Shown one piece after another: positions 1 to 7,901 of a stretch of 64,000 nt of DNA. The translations under genes and the position numbers were made by a program. Location: contig CADBWQ010000011.1 in the NCBI GenBank assembly GCA_902798545.1, positions 62,001-126,000 of the forward strand. The letters run 5' to 3'. Position 1 is the first letter of the stretch, and the number at the start of each line of letters is the position of its first letter. Source of the DNA: Oscillospiraceae bacterium (GTDB taxonomy: Bacteria > Bacillota > Clostridia > Oscillospirales > Oscillospiraceae). The notes beneath the pieces are model-generated. The model saw only the letters and a list, made by a program, of their open reading frames with translations, was not told the DNA's origin and did no database searches.

Positions 1-1655
1 AGGACAACGATCTTCTTCTTGTCCGTGAGACGGCTGTCATTCACTCCGCTGTAGGAGGAATACAGGTAGGCGATGTACTTACCCGTGTGGAGCGTATCGA
101 CCATACGGAACACTGGCGTGATGCCGAGTTTTTTACGCCGGGCATAGAGCTCGGTTTCCTCAAGATGCCAGACTTTCGAAATCCATCGGTCAGAGAATCC
201 CATTTTCTTGGCTTCCCGGAGAACGTCGATATCATTGACATGTGATGCAAGTGTTTCTTCCATACGGACGATCTTCTGAAGCGATTCCAGGAACAGCTCG
301 GTGATCATGGTGATCTCATGCAGCCTGTCAACGGAAACGCCTCTGCGCAGCAGCTCAATTATGGCAAAAATATTGTCATCCCGGAATTCCCCGATGTAGG
401 TCAGCAGTTCATCGTCAGACCACGTGTCGAACTTCGCACTGTGCAGATGATATACACCGGTCTCCAAAGAACGGACGGATTTGAGAAAGCACTCCTCAAG
501 ATTCGAACCGATTCCCATGACTTCACCGGTGGCTTTCATCTGCGTACCGAGGGTATTGGGGGCATCAGGAAACTTATCGAAGGGGAAGCGGGGAAACTTT
601 GCCACGATGTAGTCGAGGCTGGGCTCCATGGCAGCTGTACCGCCGGCGACAGGGATCTCTTCAAGGGCCATGCCCATGGCAATCTTGGCTGTCACGCGGG
701 CAATGGGATATCCGCTGGCTTTGGAGGCGAGGGCAGAGGAACGCGAGACGCGGGGGTTGACTTCGATGAGGAAGTACTCCGATGTCTCTGGATGCAGCGC
801 AAACTGCACATTGCAGCCACCTTCAATCTTCAGTTCACGGATGATCTTCAGCGCACTGTCGTTGAGCATCTTCATGTCGTGCTCATTCAGACTCAGAATG
901 GGGGCAACAACGATGGAGTCACCGGTGTGGACGCCCACTGGATCAACATTCTCCATACCACAGATTGTGATGGCGTGGTCGTTGGAGTCACGCATGACTT
1001 CAAATTCGATTTCCTTGTAACCCTTGACACTTTTCTCAATCAGAACCTGATGCACAGGGGAGAGACGGAAGGCGTTTGTGCCGATCTCAATCAGTTCCGC
1101 CTCGCTGTTGGCAAATCCACCCCCTGTACCGCCCAGGGTGAATGCGGGACGCAGCACAACCGGATAGCCGATCCGATCCGCAGCAGCTCTGGCTTCATCC
1201 AGATTATAGGTGATTTCTGATGGAATCACCGGTTCACCGATGGACTGGCACATCTCCTTGAAAAGCTCCCGGTCTTCGGCACGCTCAATGGAAGAGGAAC
1301 TGGTACCCAGAAGCTTTGTACCGCACTCCCGCAGAATGCCCTTTCGCTCCAGCTGCATGGCCAGGTTTAATCCGGTCTGGCCGCCGATGCCCGGAACGAT
1401 CGCATCCGGACGCTCATAGCGCAGAATCTTGGCAACATATTCCAGGGTGAGAGGCTCCATGTAGACCTTGTCTGCGATCACGGTATCGGTCATAATGGTA
1501 GCGGGATTGGAATTCACGAGAACAACTTCATATCCCTCTTCCCGCAATGCAAGGCATGCCTGTGTTCCCGCATAGTCGAACTCGGCCGCCTGACCGATCA
1601 CGATGGGACCGGAACCGATAATCAGAACTTTCTTTACATCAGTACGTTTTGCCAT
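1..1655 (-). CDS. carB: Carbamoyl-phosphate synthase large subunit, N-terminal part (runs off window)
   Basis: Makes carbamoyl phosphate from bicarbonate, ATP and ammonia for pyrimidine and arginine synthesis. About 551 residues are present; the rest lies beyond the left edge, so this is truncation by the window (family length about 1,060-1,070). The protein opens with the family signature IGSGPIVIGQAAEFDY, and the first ATP-grasp domain follows, with LRPAFTLGGTGGG near residue 168 and IEVNPRVSRSSALASK further on. The start ATG is preceded by AAGGAG and sits inside the last codons of pyrC (22-nt overlap), which implies co-transcription and coupled translation. carA is not visible between the two genes. 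Control is expected through the attenuator in front of pyrC. Confidence 0.96.
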   Translation of the reverse strand, partial: MAKRTDVKKVLIIGSGPIVIGQAAEFDYAGTQACLALREEGYEVVLVNSNPATIMTDTVIADKVYMEPLTLEYVAKILRYERPDAIVPGIGGQTGLNLAMQLERKGILRECGTKLLGTSSSSIERAEDRELFKEMCQSIGEPVIPSEITYNLDEARAAADRIGYPVVLRPAFTLGGTGGGFANSEAELIEIGTNAFRLSPVHQVLIEKSVKGYKEIEFEVMRDSNDHAITICGMENVDPVGVHTGDSIVVAPILSLNEHDMKMLNDSALKIIRELKIEGGCNVQFALHPETSEYFLIEVNPRVSRSSALASKASGYPIARVTAKIAMGMALEEIPVAGGTAAMEPSLDYIVAKFPRFPFDKFPDAPNTLGTQMKATGEVMGIGSNLEECFLKSVRSLETGVYHLHSAKFDTWSDDELLTYIGEFRDDNIFAIIELLRRGVSVDRLHEITMITELFLESLQKIVRMEETLASHVNDIDVLREAKKMGFSDRWISKVWHLEETELYARRKKLGITPVFRMVDTLHTGKYIAYLYSSYSGVNDSRLTDKKKIVV

Positions 1656-2806
1656 GTTTCATTCTCCTTCGAAAAGATAACATTATTGCGATGAACAGTC
1701 AGCAGGCAGGTGCCACAGACAGACCAGCCGTCGAATGGTGTTGATTTGCCCATGGATAGAAACCGGGACGGATCGATGGTGCGTTTATCCTCGAGATCCC
1801 AGACGGTAAAATCTCCGTTACTCGAGATGCCGAATCGTTTCTTTGGATGGTCGGACATCAGGGAAACCAGTTGTTCAAGAGATATCATATGATTAGTGAC
1901 AAGCCTGCTGTACAGCACGGGGAAAGCAGTCTCCAAACCGACAATACCGTTCAGGCTCTTCCTGAAACCACGGCTCTTTTCTTCTGCAGAGTGAGGTGCA
2001 TGATCTGTTGCGATCATGTCGATGGTACCGTCTGACAGTGCTTCAAGCAGAGCATCCTGGTCATCTGCGGAATGAATTGGAGGGTTCATCTTGAAACGAC
2101 CGTCATCCTCCAGAAGAGAATCATTCAGCAGAAGATAATGCGGAGCAGTCTCACAGGTGACGTCAATATGGGAGCGTTTTGCGTCCTGGATCAAAGAGAC
2201 AGATTCCTTTGTGGAAATGTGACAGATGTGCAGGGCACAGCCAGTTTCATCTGAAAGACGGATATTACGCTCAATCTCCCTCCACTCACGCTCCCGCGGA
2301 TCCTCATAGCGCATGTCTTCGCAATGGGCAGCAACGATTTTTCCAAGTGCTCTACAGCGCTGCATAGCCTCCCGCATGATACCATCGTCAGCTACGCCTG
2401 TTCCATCATCAGAAAATGCCACCACCCAGGGGGCGAGGTCTTCCAGATCTGAAAGCGCGGCGCCCTTCTCATCAACAGTGATCGAACCATAGGGGAGAAC
2501 TGCTACGGGGGCTTCGGCCGTTTTATTCAATTGAATACGAAGATGCTCAAGAGAATCCGGGACAGGGTTCAGATTTGGCATTGTACAGACAGCTGTGTAA
2601 CCGGAAGCGGCAGCTGCACGTGCTCCTGAGAGAATGGTCTCCTTATAAGAAAAACCCGGTTCGCGAAAATGCACATGCACATCACAGAAACCGGGAAACA
2701 TCACGTATTCGCTTTTATTGAAACGGGGAAAAAAACCGTCACAGCTCTCAACGAAGGGCTGTTCTGCCTCTATTCCGATTTTTTTGACCTGATCGAAAAC
2801 AAGCAT
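1634..2806 (-). CDS. pyrC: Dihydroorotase
   Basis: Zinc amidohydrolase that cyclises carbamoyl-aspartate to dihydroorotate, the third step of pyrimidine synthesis. The 390 residues fit the class I family. Visible metal and catalytic motifs are CDVHVHFREPG (His44, His46), SDDGTG (class I enzymes carry Asp here, where class II has a carboxylated Lys), AAHCED, HICHIS, and ATDHAPHS near residue 267. The start ATG at 2806 has GGAGG 8 nt upstream. The gene is first in a pyrC-carB operon and its end overlaps carB by 22 nt. Expression is probably set by uridine nucleotides through the leader at 2819-2910. Confidence 0.95.
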   Translation of the reverse strand: MLVFDQVKKIGIEAEQPFVESCDGFFPRFNKSEYVMFPGFCDVHVHFREPGFSYKETILSGARAAAASGYTAVCTMPNLNPVPDSLEHLRIQLNKTAEAPVAVLPYGSITVDEKGAALSDLEDLAPWVVAFSDDGTGVADDGIMREAMQRCRALGKIVAAHCEDMRYEDPREREWREIERNIRLSDETGCALHICHISTKESVSLIQDAKRSHIDVTCETAPHYLLLNDSLLEDDGRFKMNPPIHSADDQDALLEALSDGTIDMIATDHAPHSAEEKSRGFRKSLNGIVGLETAFPVLYSRLVTNHMISLEQLVSLMSDHPKKRFGISSNGDFTVWDLEDKRTIDPSRFLSMGKSTPFDGWSVCGTCLLTVHRNNVIFSKENETWQNVLM

Positions 2807-2818
2807 TCCAAATCCTCC

Positions 2819-2847
2819 AAAAAGAAAACCTTACCCAAACGGCAAGG
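2819..2847 (-). terminator. Attenuator terminator hairpin before pyrC
   Basis: Seven-pair stem with one G-U pair, CCTTGCC / GGGTAAGG, then TTTTCTTTTT on the minus strand, directly before the pyrC ribosome site. It is the off-state structure of the attenuator. Confidence 0.75.
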
Positions 2848-2910
2848 CAGAAACAGGCATGATATGCCCGGGAATATCCACTTTCTCTTGCCGATCTCAC
2901 AGGGTCGTCT
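2819..2910 (-). promoter_or_regulatory. PyrR-type transcription attenuator in the pyrC-carB leader
   Basis: On the minus strand the leader contains CCCTGTGAGATCGGCAAGAG (2886-2905), close to the PyrR binding-loop consensus of Firmicutes (CNGNGAG followed by NNCAAG). Further on, CCTTGCC (2841-2847) and GGGTAAGG (2829-2836) form a terminator stem followed by a T-rich run, ending just before the GGAGG of pyrC. CGGCAAG in the PyrR-like loop is the exact complement of CTTGCCG in the 5' arm of the terminator, so an antiterminator can replace the terminator. The two exclusive structures are visible; PyrR binding itself is inferred, and pyrR is not in the window. Confidence 0.78.
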
Positions 2911-2923
2911 TAAAGTTGTTCAG

Positions 2924-2952
2924 ATTATAAAGGTCGCAGTCTGATTTGTCAA
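2924..2952 (-). promoter_or_regulatory. Consensus sigma-A promoter of pyrC-carB
   Basis: TTGACA (2947-2952), a 17-nt spacer, then TATAAT (2924-2929) on the minus strand, matching the consensus at every position. The predicted transcript starts near 2917, a few bases before the PyrR-like loop. Confidence 0.9.
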
Positions 2953-3150
2953 CTGGCGTTTTGTACAGAATCCGGGAAACAGTGTGCCGAAGGATTTTCC
3001 ATTTCCAACCATGAAATGGAGAATACAAAGAACCTGAGATGCTCATACAGACAGAGTTCAGCCCGGGCAGGCGAAAGGACAAAAAAGAACAATAGAAAAA
3101 AGGGGAATCATGGCGAACAAAATGATATGGAACATCACCGGCAAAAAGAA
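2953..3150. other. Intergenic stretch with no recognised gene
   Basis: Divergent spacer between the pyrC promoter and the glycosylase promoter. Short open frames here have no ribosome site and no recognisable product. Confidence 0.6.
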
Positions 3151-3179
3151 TTGTCATAACGGAGCAAACCTGTTAAAAT
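3151..3179 (+). promoter_or_regulatory. Promoter of the DNA glycosylase gene
   Basis: TTGTCA (3151-3156), 17-nt spacer, TAAAAT (3174-3179), about 75 nt before the start codon. Confidence 0.7.
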
Positions 3180-3253
3180 AGAAACACCTGTAAACCCTTT
3201 GCTGTAAAACTGTGGTTCGTGTATTGCGGAACGAAAACACAGGAGGAGAACAT

Positions 3254-3760
3254 ATGATGAAAAAGTCCCGGGAGGCAGAGCACATTGTGCACCCCATTCC
3301 TCCGACCTGGAATGCCGACTCCAGAATTCTGGTCCTGGGGAGTTTCCCCTCGGTCAAGTCCCGTGAGGTGGCTTATTTTTATGGCCACCCGCAGAACCGC
3401 TTCTGGCAGGTTATTGCCGCGCTGTATAAGCAGGCTTTCCCGGAAACCGTAGATGAGCGCAGGGCCTTTTTGCTGAAGAACCGGATTGCAGCATGGGATG
3501 TGATTGGGGCCTGCACAATCAGAGGCTCGTCTGACAGCAGCATTCGGGATGTGAAAGTCAATGATCTGTCTCCAATCCTGGAAGGAGCGGACATTCGTCA
3601 GATTTTTGTGAATGGGAAAAAGGCGTTCCAGCTCTATACACAATACACGCAGCCGATGATCGGCCGTGAGGCATTTTGCCTGCCTTCTACCAGCCCTGCC
3701 AATGCTTCCTGGACGCTGGAGAAACTGATTGAAGCATGGTCAGTGATTCTGCAGTACTGA
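3254..3760 (+). CDS. DNA-deoxyinosine (family 6 uracil-DNA) glycosylase
   Basis: Base-excision repair enzyme of the UDG superfamily. The family-6 (HDG) members remove hypoxanthine from deaminated adenine. The 168 residues contain the first superfamily motif as LGSFPSVKSRE followed by YGHPQNRFW, AWDVIGAC in the middle, and LPSTSPANAS as the second motif near the C-terminus. The Asn in the GHPQNRFW segment is the usual catalytic position in this family. AGGAGG at 3241 lies 7 nt before the ATG at 3254; an ATG at 3257 is also possible. The frame is open further upstream (from 3212), but without a ribosome site. It appears monocistronic. Confidence 0.87.
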   Translation: MMKKSREAEHIVHPIPPTWNADSRILVLGSFPSVKSREVAYFYGHPQNRFWQVIAALYKQAFPETVDERRAFLLKNRIAAWDVIGACTIRGSSDSSIRDVKVNDLSPILEGADIRQIFVNGKKAFQLYTQYTQPMIGREAFCLPSTSPANASWTLEKLIEAWSVILQY

Positions 3761-3793
3761 ATGGGAAAATATTCTTATTTTTGCAAGAAAGTG

Positions 3794-3823
3794 TTGTAAT
3801 TCATAGTGGTGTTTTGATATAAT
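3794..3823 (+). promoter_or_regulatory. Promoter of the Trp-octad gene pair
   Basis: TTGTAA (3794-3799), 18-nt spacer, TATAAT (3818-3823), 73 nt before the chosen start at 3897. Confidence 0.7.
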
Positions 3824-3896
3824 AAATTATTCAATGGGACATTTTTGCCCGGTGGTTCATCCGGCTGTTTCGACGAAAGAGAGGATTATCAGAGTC

Positions 3897-4298
3897 ATGA
3901 GTGGACAGGACAATCTTCAGTTTGTATGGGATATCATGTTACAGAGTGAATGGTGGAAGCAGTATGGAGAGATGATCGAGAGGTCACAGGCGGACAAACC
4001 GGATCCGATGAGCAATGCAGGTTCTGACAATGCGGAAACATATATGTCGAGCGCATGGGTCGTGCCGGTCCCGAGTTCCTGGAGTGGGGCCGTACCATCT
4101 TCCTGGACTGGCCCTGTGCGGGAAGCCTTATTCGGATCATCCGCTGAGACCTGGTGGAACACTTCTTCCGAAACCTGGTGGATGGAGATTCCGGAAGCGT
4201 GGTGGAGCTCTTTCGGCGGAGTCTGGTGGAGCTCATTTCCCGGCTCCGAAGAGTTCGGAAGTGGATGCGGCCTTGGCTATGGCCTGCAACTGATCTGA
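3897..4298 (+). CDS. Tryptophan-octad repeat protein of unknown function
   Basis: Not recognised. The 133-residue reading frame contains 14 tryptophans (about 10%). From residue 54 the Trp residues keep an exact 8-residue register: AW, SSW, SSW, a gap of 16, then four WW pairs (ETWW, ETWW, EAWW, GVWW), each spaced by 8. The first ~50 residues are ordinary and charged, with one more WW in SEWWKQY; the end is Gly-rich (GSGCGLGYG). No signal peptide or membrane segment is evident. The ATG at 3897 follows a weak GAGG; the frame is open to 3834, but that stretch lacks a ribosome site. It ends 2 nt before the glycosyltransferase-like gene, so the two are probably coupled. The leader-plus-repeat layout could suit a peptide precursor or a repeat fold; both are speculation. 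Confidence 0.6.
   Translation: MSGQDNLQFVWDIMLQSEWWKQYGEMIERSQADKPDPMSNAGSDNAETYMSSAWVVPVPSSWSGAVPSSWTGPVREALFGSSAETWWNTSSETWWMEIPEAWWSSFGGVWWSSFPGSEEFGSGCGLGYGLQLI
4056..4247 (+). repeat. Eight tandem 24-nt units encoding Trp octads
   Basis: Seven of eight consecutive 24-nt units begin with TGG, and four begin with TGGTGG. The fourth begins TTATTC. Most units end in TCC, ACC or GCC. The units differ strongly at other positions, including synonymous serine codons, so the register looks kept by selection on the protein, not by recent duplication. Confidence 0.8.
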
Positions 4299-4300
4299 GT

Positions 4301-5179
4301 ATGGAAGCGTTTCATTCCTTCTGGTCCGCACCGAACAGGTGCAGGAACCAGGGTGAAATACTGTTTCCGGACTATGAGCAGCTCACTGCGATCCTGTCTG
4401 CGCTGGAATGGCGCAGACACAGCGGGAAAATCCGCATGATTACGGATCGTGCAGGGGCTGCTTGTTTCAGAGAAAAGAATATTACAGTTTTCTGGAATGA
4501 GACGGAAGAAGCCCTGGACAGCTTGGACGAAGTGGTCGATCCGTTTGCGTTCTGGGCGGCAGGAAAGCTTGCGGCGCTGAAAACAATGACGACTCCCTGT
4601 GTCATGCTGGATACGGATTTGATCCTCTGGGAGAGCGTTGAGCAGAAACTGACTGCCGACGTCGTGGCCGCCCATGCTGAGGCTTTGAATCCACGAACTT
4701 ATCCGGAACGGTCGGCCTTCCGAATGAAAAACGGATACCGGTTCCCTGAAAACTGGGATTTCAGAATTCGTCCGGCCAACACAGCCTTCCTGTACATTAA
4801 GAATGCCGGATTTCGTGATGCTTATGTCGATGCGGTATTTCAGTTCCTGGAGAATGTTGAGACAGATGGACTCACTCCTGTACAGACAATGTGTTTTGCC
4901 GAGCAAAGGATCCTGCCCATGTGCGCGGCAGCGGAAGGGCAGACAATGGCTTTCCTGATGGAGATGGAAGAAGTTTTCCGTCAGGATTATACAACACACA
5001 CCTGGGGGTTCAAGAACGTGCTGAGACAGAGCAGCAGAGCACGTGATGGCTTCTGTATTCGCTGTGTCACGAGGATCACAAGGGACTTCCCGGAAGAGGC
5101 AGAGATGCTGATGAACTGTCCGGATTTGAGGAATTATTATCTTCGTGTTCAGGACGCTGCAGCAGCGGGAGCGCGGTAA
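4301..5179 (+). CDS. Glycosyltransferase-like protein (resembles DUF6734)
   Basis: A 292-residue soluble protein that resembles uncharacterised glycosyltransferase-like proteins (DUF6734, assigned from memory). The supporting motif is PCVMLDTDLILWE near residue 100, a DxD-type metal/nucleotide-sugar segment preceded by hydrophobic residues, and a second region NTAFLYIKN that resembles the acceptor side of such folds. I chose the ATG at 4301 because it starts 2 nt after the stop of the octad gene and no ribosome site is visible, which suits reinitiation. The same frame is open back to 4154, but that part overlaps the repeat gene. A long hairpin follows the stop directly. The acceptor is unknown; the neighbouring Trp-rich protein is an obvious candidate. 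Confidence 0.6.
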   Translation: MEAFHSFWSAPNRCRNQGEILFPDYEQLTAILSALEWRRHSGKIRMITDRAGAACFREKNITVFWNETEEALDSLDEVVDPFAFWAAGKLAALKTMTTPCVMLDTDLILWESVEQKLTADVVAAHAEALNPRTYPERSAFRMKNGYRFPENWDFRIRPANTAFLYIKNAGFRDAYVDAVFQFLENVETDGLTPVQTMCFAEQRILPMCAAAEGQTMAFLMEMEEVFRQDYTTHTWGFKNVLRQSSRARDGFCIRCVTRITRDFPEEAEMLMNCPDLRNYYLRVQDAAAAGAR

Positions 5180-5228
5180 ACAAATACAACCGGAAATCGG
5201 CGTCTGCCGGTTTCCGGTTGTATTTGTT
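5179..5228. terminator. Long bidirectional terminator hairpin
   Basis: An 18-pair perfect stem (5179-5196 with 5211-5228) whose loop holds a further CGGC/GCCG pair. The outer stem is A-rich on the left and T-rich on the right. It lies between converging genes and begins on the stop codon of the glycosyltransferase-like gene. Confidence 0.85.
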
Positions 5229-5275
5229 CATAGCAGTATTTATGAATTGAAAGAGCAAGGGGCTGAAAGCTGCGG

Positions 5276-5989
5276 TCAGCTCAATACGGAAACCCAGAGA
5301 ATGGGGAGAAAAATGGCGGGAAGCATATTGGCTACTTTGATACGCTCCCTGCTGCATTCAAGCAGGTTCAGTGCCATACCCAGGAGAATCACACCGCCGA
5401 CCGCGCTCATCTCGGTGACTGCGGCCTCCGAGAGCGCGGAGCCGAGAACACCCGCCAGCAACGTCAGAGCGCCCTGAAAAACAAAAACAAGCACAAAAGC
5501 AGCAGAGCAGGTGACACCAAAGCCCATTGCGGCGCCAAAAGCCATGCTGGAAACAAAATCCATCATACTCTTGGCATAGATGATGCTGTAATCATGCCGG
5601 ATCCCAGCCTCGAGAGAGCCCATGATGGTCATGGAACCGATACAGAACAGAATGCTCGCGGATACAAAACCGTCCGTAAAATTCTCCATGGAACGGCTCT
5701 CACTGCTTCCTTTTCCCTTGAGCAGCTTTGCCTTGATGGCATCACCGGCGTGCTCAATACCATCATCGATCTTCAGAAGCTCCCCGATTACGGTACCAAC
5801 GACCATGCAAAGAATGACACAGAGCAGATTCTGCGTTGCAATCGCACTGGATATCCCGATCAGTATTGTACAGAGACCCAGCGCTTTCATCACGGCGTTC
5901 CGCAGACTCTCCCTGAGACGGTTGCGAAAAAGGATTCCGATCAGGCTTCCCACAAGAACCGTCGCTGTGTTTACAAGGACTGCCGGCAT
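5276..5989 (-). CDS. DUF554 family membrane protein
   Basis: Integral membrane protein of 237 residues, typical for DUF554 (YdfK/YqgA type). Several hydrophobic segments are visible: residues 1-20, 38-75 (in two parts), 110-130, 145-190 and 215-237. The conserved opening region VNTATVLVGSLIGILF and the Gly-rich segment FGAAMGFGVTCSAAFVL match the family. Its molecular role is unknown. It is the last gene of a minus-strand operon with the YmdB, YhaO-like and YhaN-like genes: it starts 7 nt after the stop of the YhaN-like gene and ends before the terminator at 5179-5228. Confidence 0.85.
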   Translation of the reverse strand: MPAVLVNTATVLVGSLIGILFRNRLRESLRNAVMKALGLCTILIGISSAIATQNLLCVILCMVVGTVIGELLKIDDGIEHAGDAIKAKLLKGKGSSESRSMENFTDGFVSASILFCIGSMTIMGSLEAGIRHDYSIIYAKSMMDFVSSMAFGAAMGFGVTCSAAFVLVFVFQGALTLLAGVLGSALSEAAVTEMSAVGGVILLGMALNLLECSRERIKVANMLPAIFLPILWVSVLS

Positions 5990-5996
5990 GATTCCA

Positions 5997-7901
5997 TCAC
6001 TCCCGTCTGCACGTGAACAGGATTACCTGCCTGGTCAGTGCGATTTTCTTTAAAAGGGACATGGCCTGTTCATAGCGCGTATTATCCAGATTCACAAGCG
6101 CATCGTCGATGATCAGAGGGCAGGGTTCTCCGGATGGCAGCGCAAGTTCGCAGACTGCCAGCCTGACAGCCAGATACATGAGGTCCATGGTCCCGGCGCT
6201 GAGATATTCTGCGTCATGTGCTTCGCTGTCGTCTTTGGAACGGGCCTTTGCGGAAAAGTCCTGTCCGATCATGACATCCTCATAACGCCCGCCGGTCATC
6301 TCACACATATACCGGGCGGCAAGGCTGCTGAGTTCGGGAGAAAAGCGGCTTTGAATCTCTGAATCCGCCTGACGCAGAGTTTCTTCCGCCAGGGTGATCG
6401 CCTCATATTCGGATTGCATGGTATCGTAACGTTCCCTCATGGTATACAGTGTACTGGAGAGAACCAGCGGATCTCCCATCGCGCTGAGCCTGCCATTGAT
6501 GCCGGAGATTCTTGCCGCAAGTTCCGAAGCGTCATTGCGACGGCGCTGAAGTTCGCGGCTCAAACAGGCAGCCTCGGTATCGCCGCTTGTGAAGTCCAGT
6601 TCATTGACGGCGGTCTCTTCCAGCTCGTGCAGCTGGCGGCCGGCGGTTTCCAGACTTTCCCGGCTGCGCTTTTCTTCTGCTTCCGCTTTTCGGACGTCCT
6701 CTTCCAACTGGAGATGTCTTCGAAGAATGCCATCCATGTCATCGGCTACAGAGATCTTGTATTTTCGCAAGATCATATCCCGCTGGGTGAGTACAGACTG
6801 GGATTCCTGCCGGCGCTGGGAATAGCGCATGAAAAAAAGAATTGCACCGATGCAGAAAAGGCCGGCGGCAAGAATCAGAGGCAGTTTGTTTGTCACACCG
6901 TAGAAGGCTGCCGTCAGAATTGCGAGAAATGAGCAGAGAATGGCAGGCAGCAGCCCGGTACGCGTACTGGGTTCCGGTACCAGCCCGTCCAGTGCTGTGC
7001 GGTCCATCTCCAATTCCGCTCTCAGCTCCTCGCCAGTCTTGTCGCCAAAGTCACTTCGGCGCAAAGCTTCTCGGGCCCTTGAGAGCTCGGCAAGCGCCGC
7101 GTCGTGACTGTCGCTGCGCTCCTGAACGAGAGCGCGCCCGTTCCTCAGCCGAGTCAGTGCGTCTGTACGTTGGCGGCGGCGCGCTTCTGTCACCTGGTTT
7201 TCCAGTTGTGCGCACTGGTGCTTGATCTCCTCCAGCTTGTTTTCCATCTCCTGCACGCTGTTGACGGAGCTCTCCATTTCATTCAGAAGATTCTGTGCGT
7301 CCGCCATCTCGCTCTCCAGCGCAGGCAGCATGCCTTTACGACCGTTGCGGCGCCGGTTCTGCCAAAGCTGAAGTCGCTCGTCCGCCTCGGAGAAGGAGGA
7401 CTGTTCCTCACCGCTGGATACGATGGTCTGGATCCGCTTTTCCAGCTCAGGACTTCCGCTCATGACTATGGCACCCTGTTCGATGAAGGCGGTTCTTCGA
7501 AAAACATCCTTGGTAACGCCTGTGAGCAGCTCACCACAGTTGCGCCCGTTCATCCCATCCACCGGAGCTCCGCTGGATGCGTAGACAGCGGAAAATTCCC
7601 GCATCGGGGCATTGTGTGCAACCGTCGTCCTGGTCAGGATCAGGTCGCAGTTGTCTGCCGTGACTTCCATCGTACCTTCCATCGGAGCGCCGGACCAGGG
7701 AGAATAGCGTGTCCTGTCAGGCAGCAGGTTTCCCCGGGGATTTTCTAATGTGTCAATCCCATAGAGCATGCTGCGGATAAAGGCACACCAGGTACTCTTT
7801 CCACTCTCGTTCGGGGCATAGATCACATTCAGCCCGCCGTGAAAAGACAGTGTTTCACCGTGAAGCTTACCGAAAGAGGCCTGCAACTTACGGATTTTCA
7901 T
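5997..7901 (-). CDS. YhaN/SbcC-like SMC-type ATPase with membrane hairpin
   Basis: P-loop ATPase of the Rad50/SbcC/YhaN group, expected to work with the nuclease-like protein encoded next to it on damaged DNA ends. The 634-residue protein has Walker A as NESGKST (residues 31-37), long coiled-coil stretches on both sides of the centre, and a C-terminal Walker B LIIDDALVNLDN near residue 597. Two hydrophobic segments near residues 317-360 interrupt the coiled coils, so the protein may be membrane-anchored. I took the ATG at 7901 because MKIRKLQASFGKL is the usual start of such ATPases; the open frame upstream (to 8006) lies inside the neighbouring gene. It overlaps that gene by 14 nt. Confidence 0.85.
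   Translation of the reverse strand: MKIRKLQASFGKLHGETLSFHGGLNVIYAPNESGKSTWCAFIRSMLYGIDTLENPRGNLLPDRTRYSPWSGAPMEGTMEVTADNCDLILTRTTVAHNAPMREFSAVYASSGAPVDGMNGRNCGELLTGVTKDVFRRTAFIEQGAIVMSGSPELEKRIQTIVSSGEEQSSFSEADERLQLWQNRRRNGRKGMLPALESEMADAQNLLNEMESSVNSVQEMENKLEEIKHQCAQLENQVTEARRRQRTDALTRLRNGRALVQERSDSHDAALAELSRAREALRRSDFGDKTGEELRAELEMDRTALDGLVPEPSTRTGLLPAILCSFLAILTAAFYGVTNKLPLILAAGLFCIGAILFFMRYSQRRQESQSVLTQRDMILRKYKISVADDMDGILRRHLQLEEDVRKAEAEEKRSRESLETAGRQLHELEETAVNELDFTSGDTEAACLSRELQRRRNDASELAARISGINGRLSAMGDPLVLSSTLYTMRERYDTMQSEYEAITLAEETLRQADSEIQSRFSPELSSLAARYMCEMTGGRYEDVMIGQDFSAKARSKDDSEAHDAEYLSAGTMDLMYLAVRLAVCELALPSGEPCPLIIDDALVNLDNTRYEQAMSLLKKIALTRQVILFTCRRE

Noticed and set aside
4056-4247. 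CRISPR-like array at the tandem 24-nt units
   Set aside because: There is no alternation of identical repeats and spacers; the units are coding octads with variable bases.
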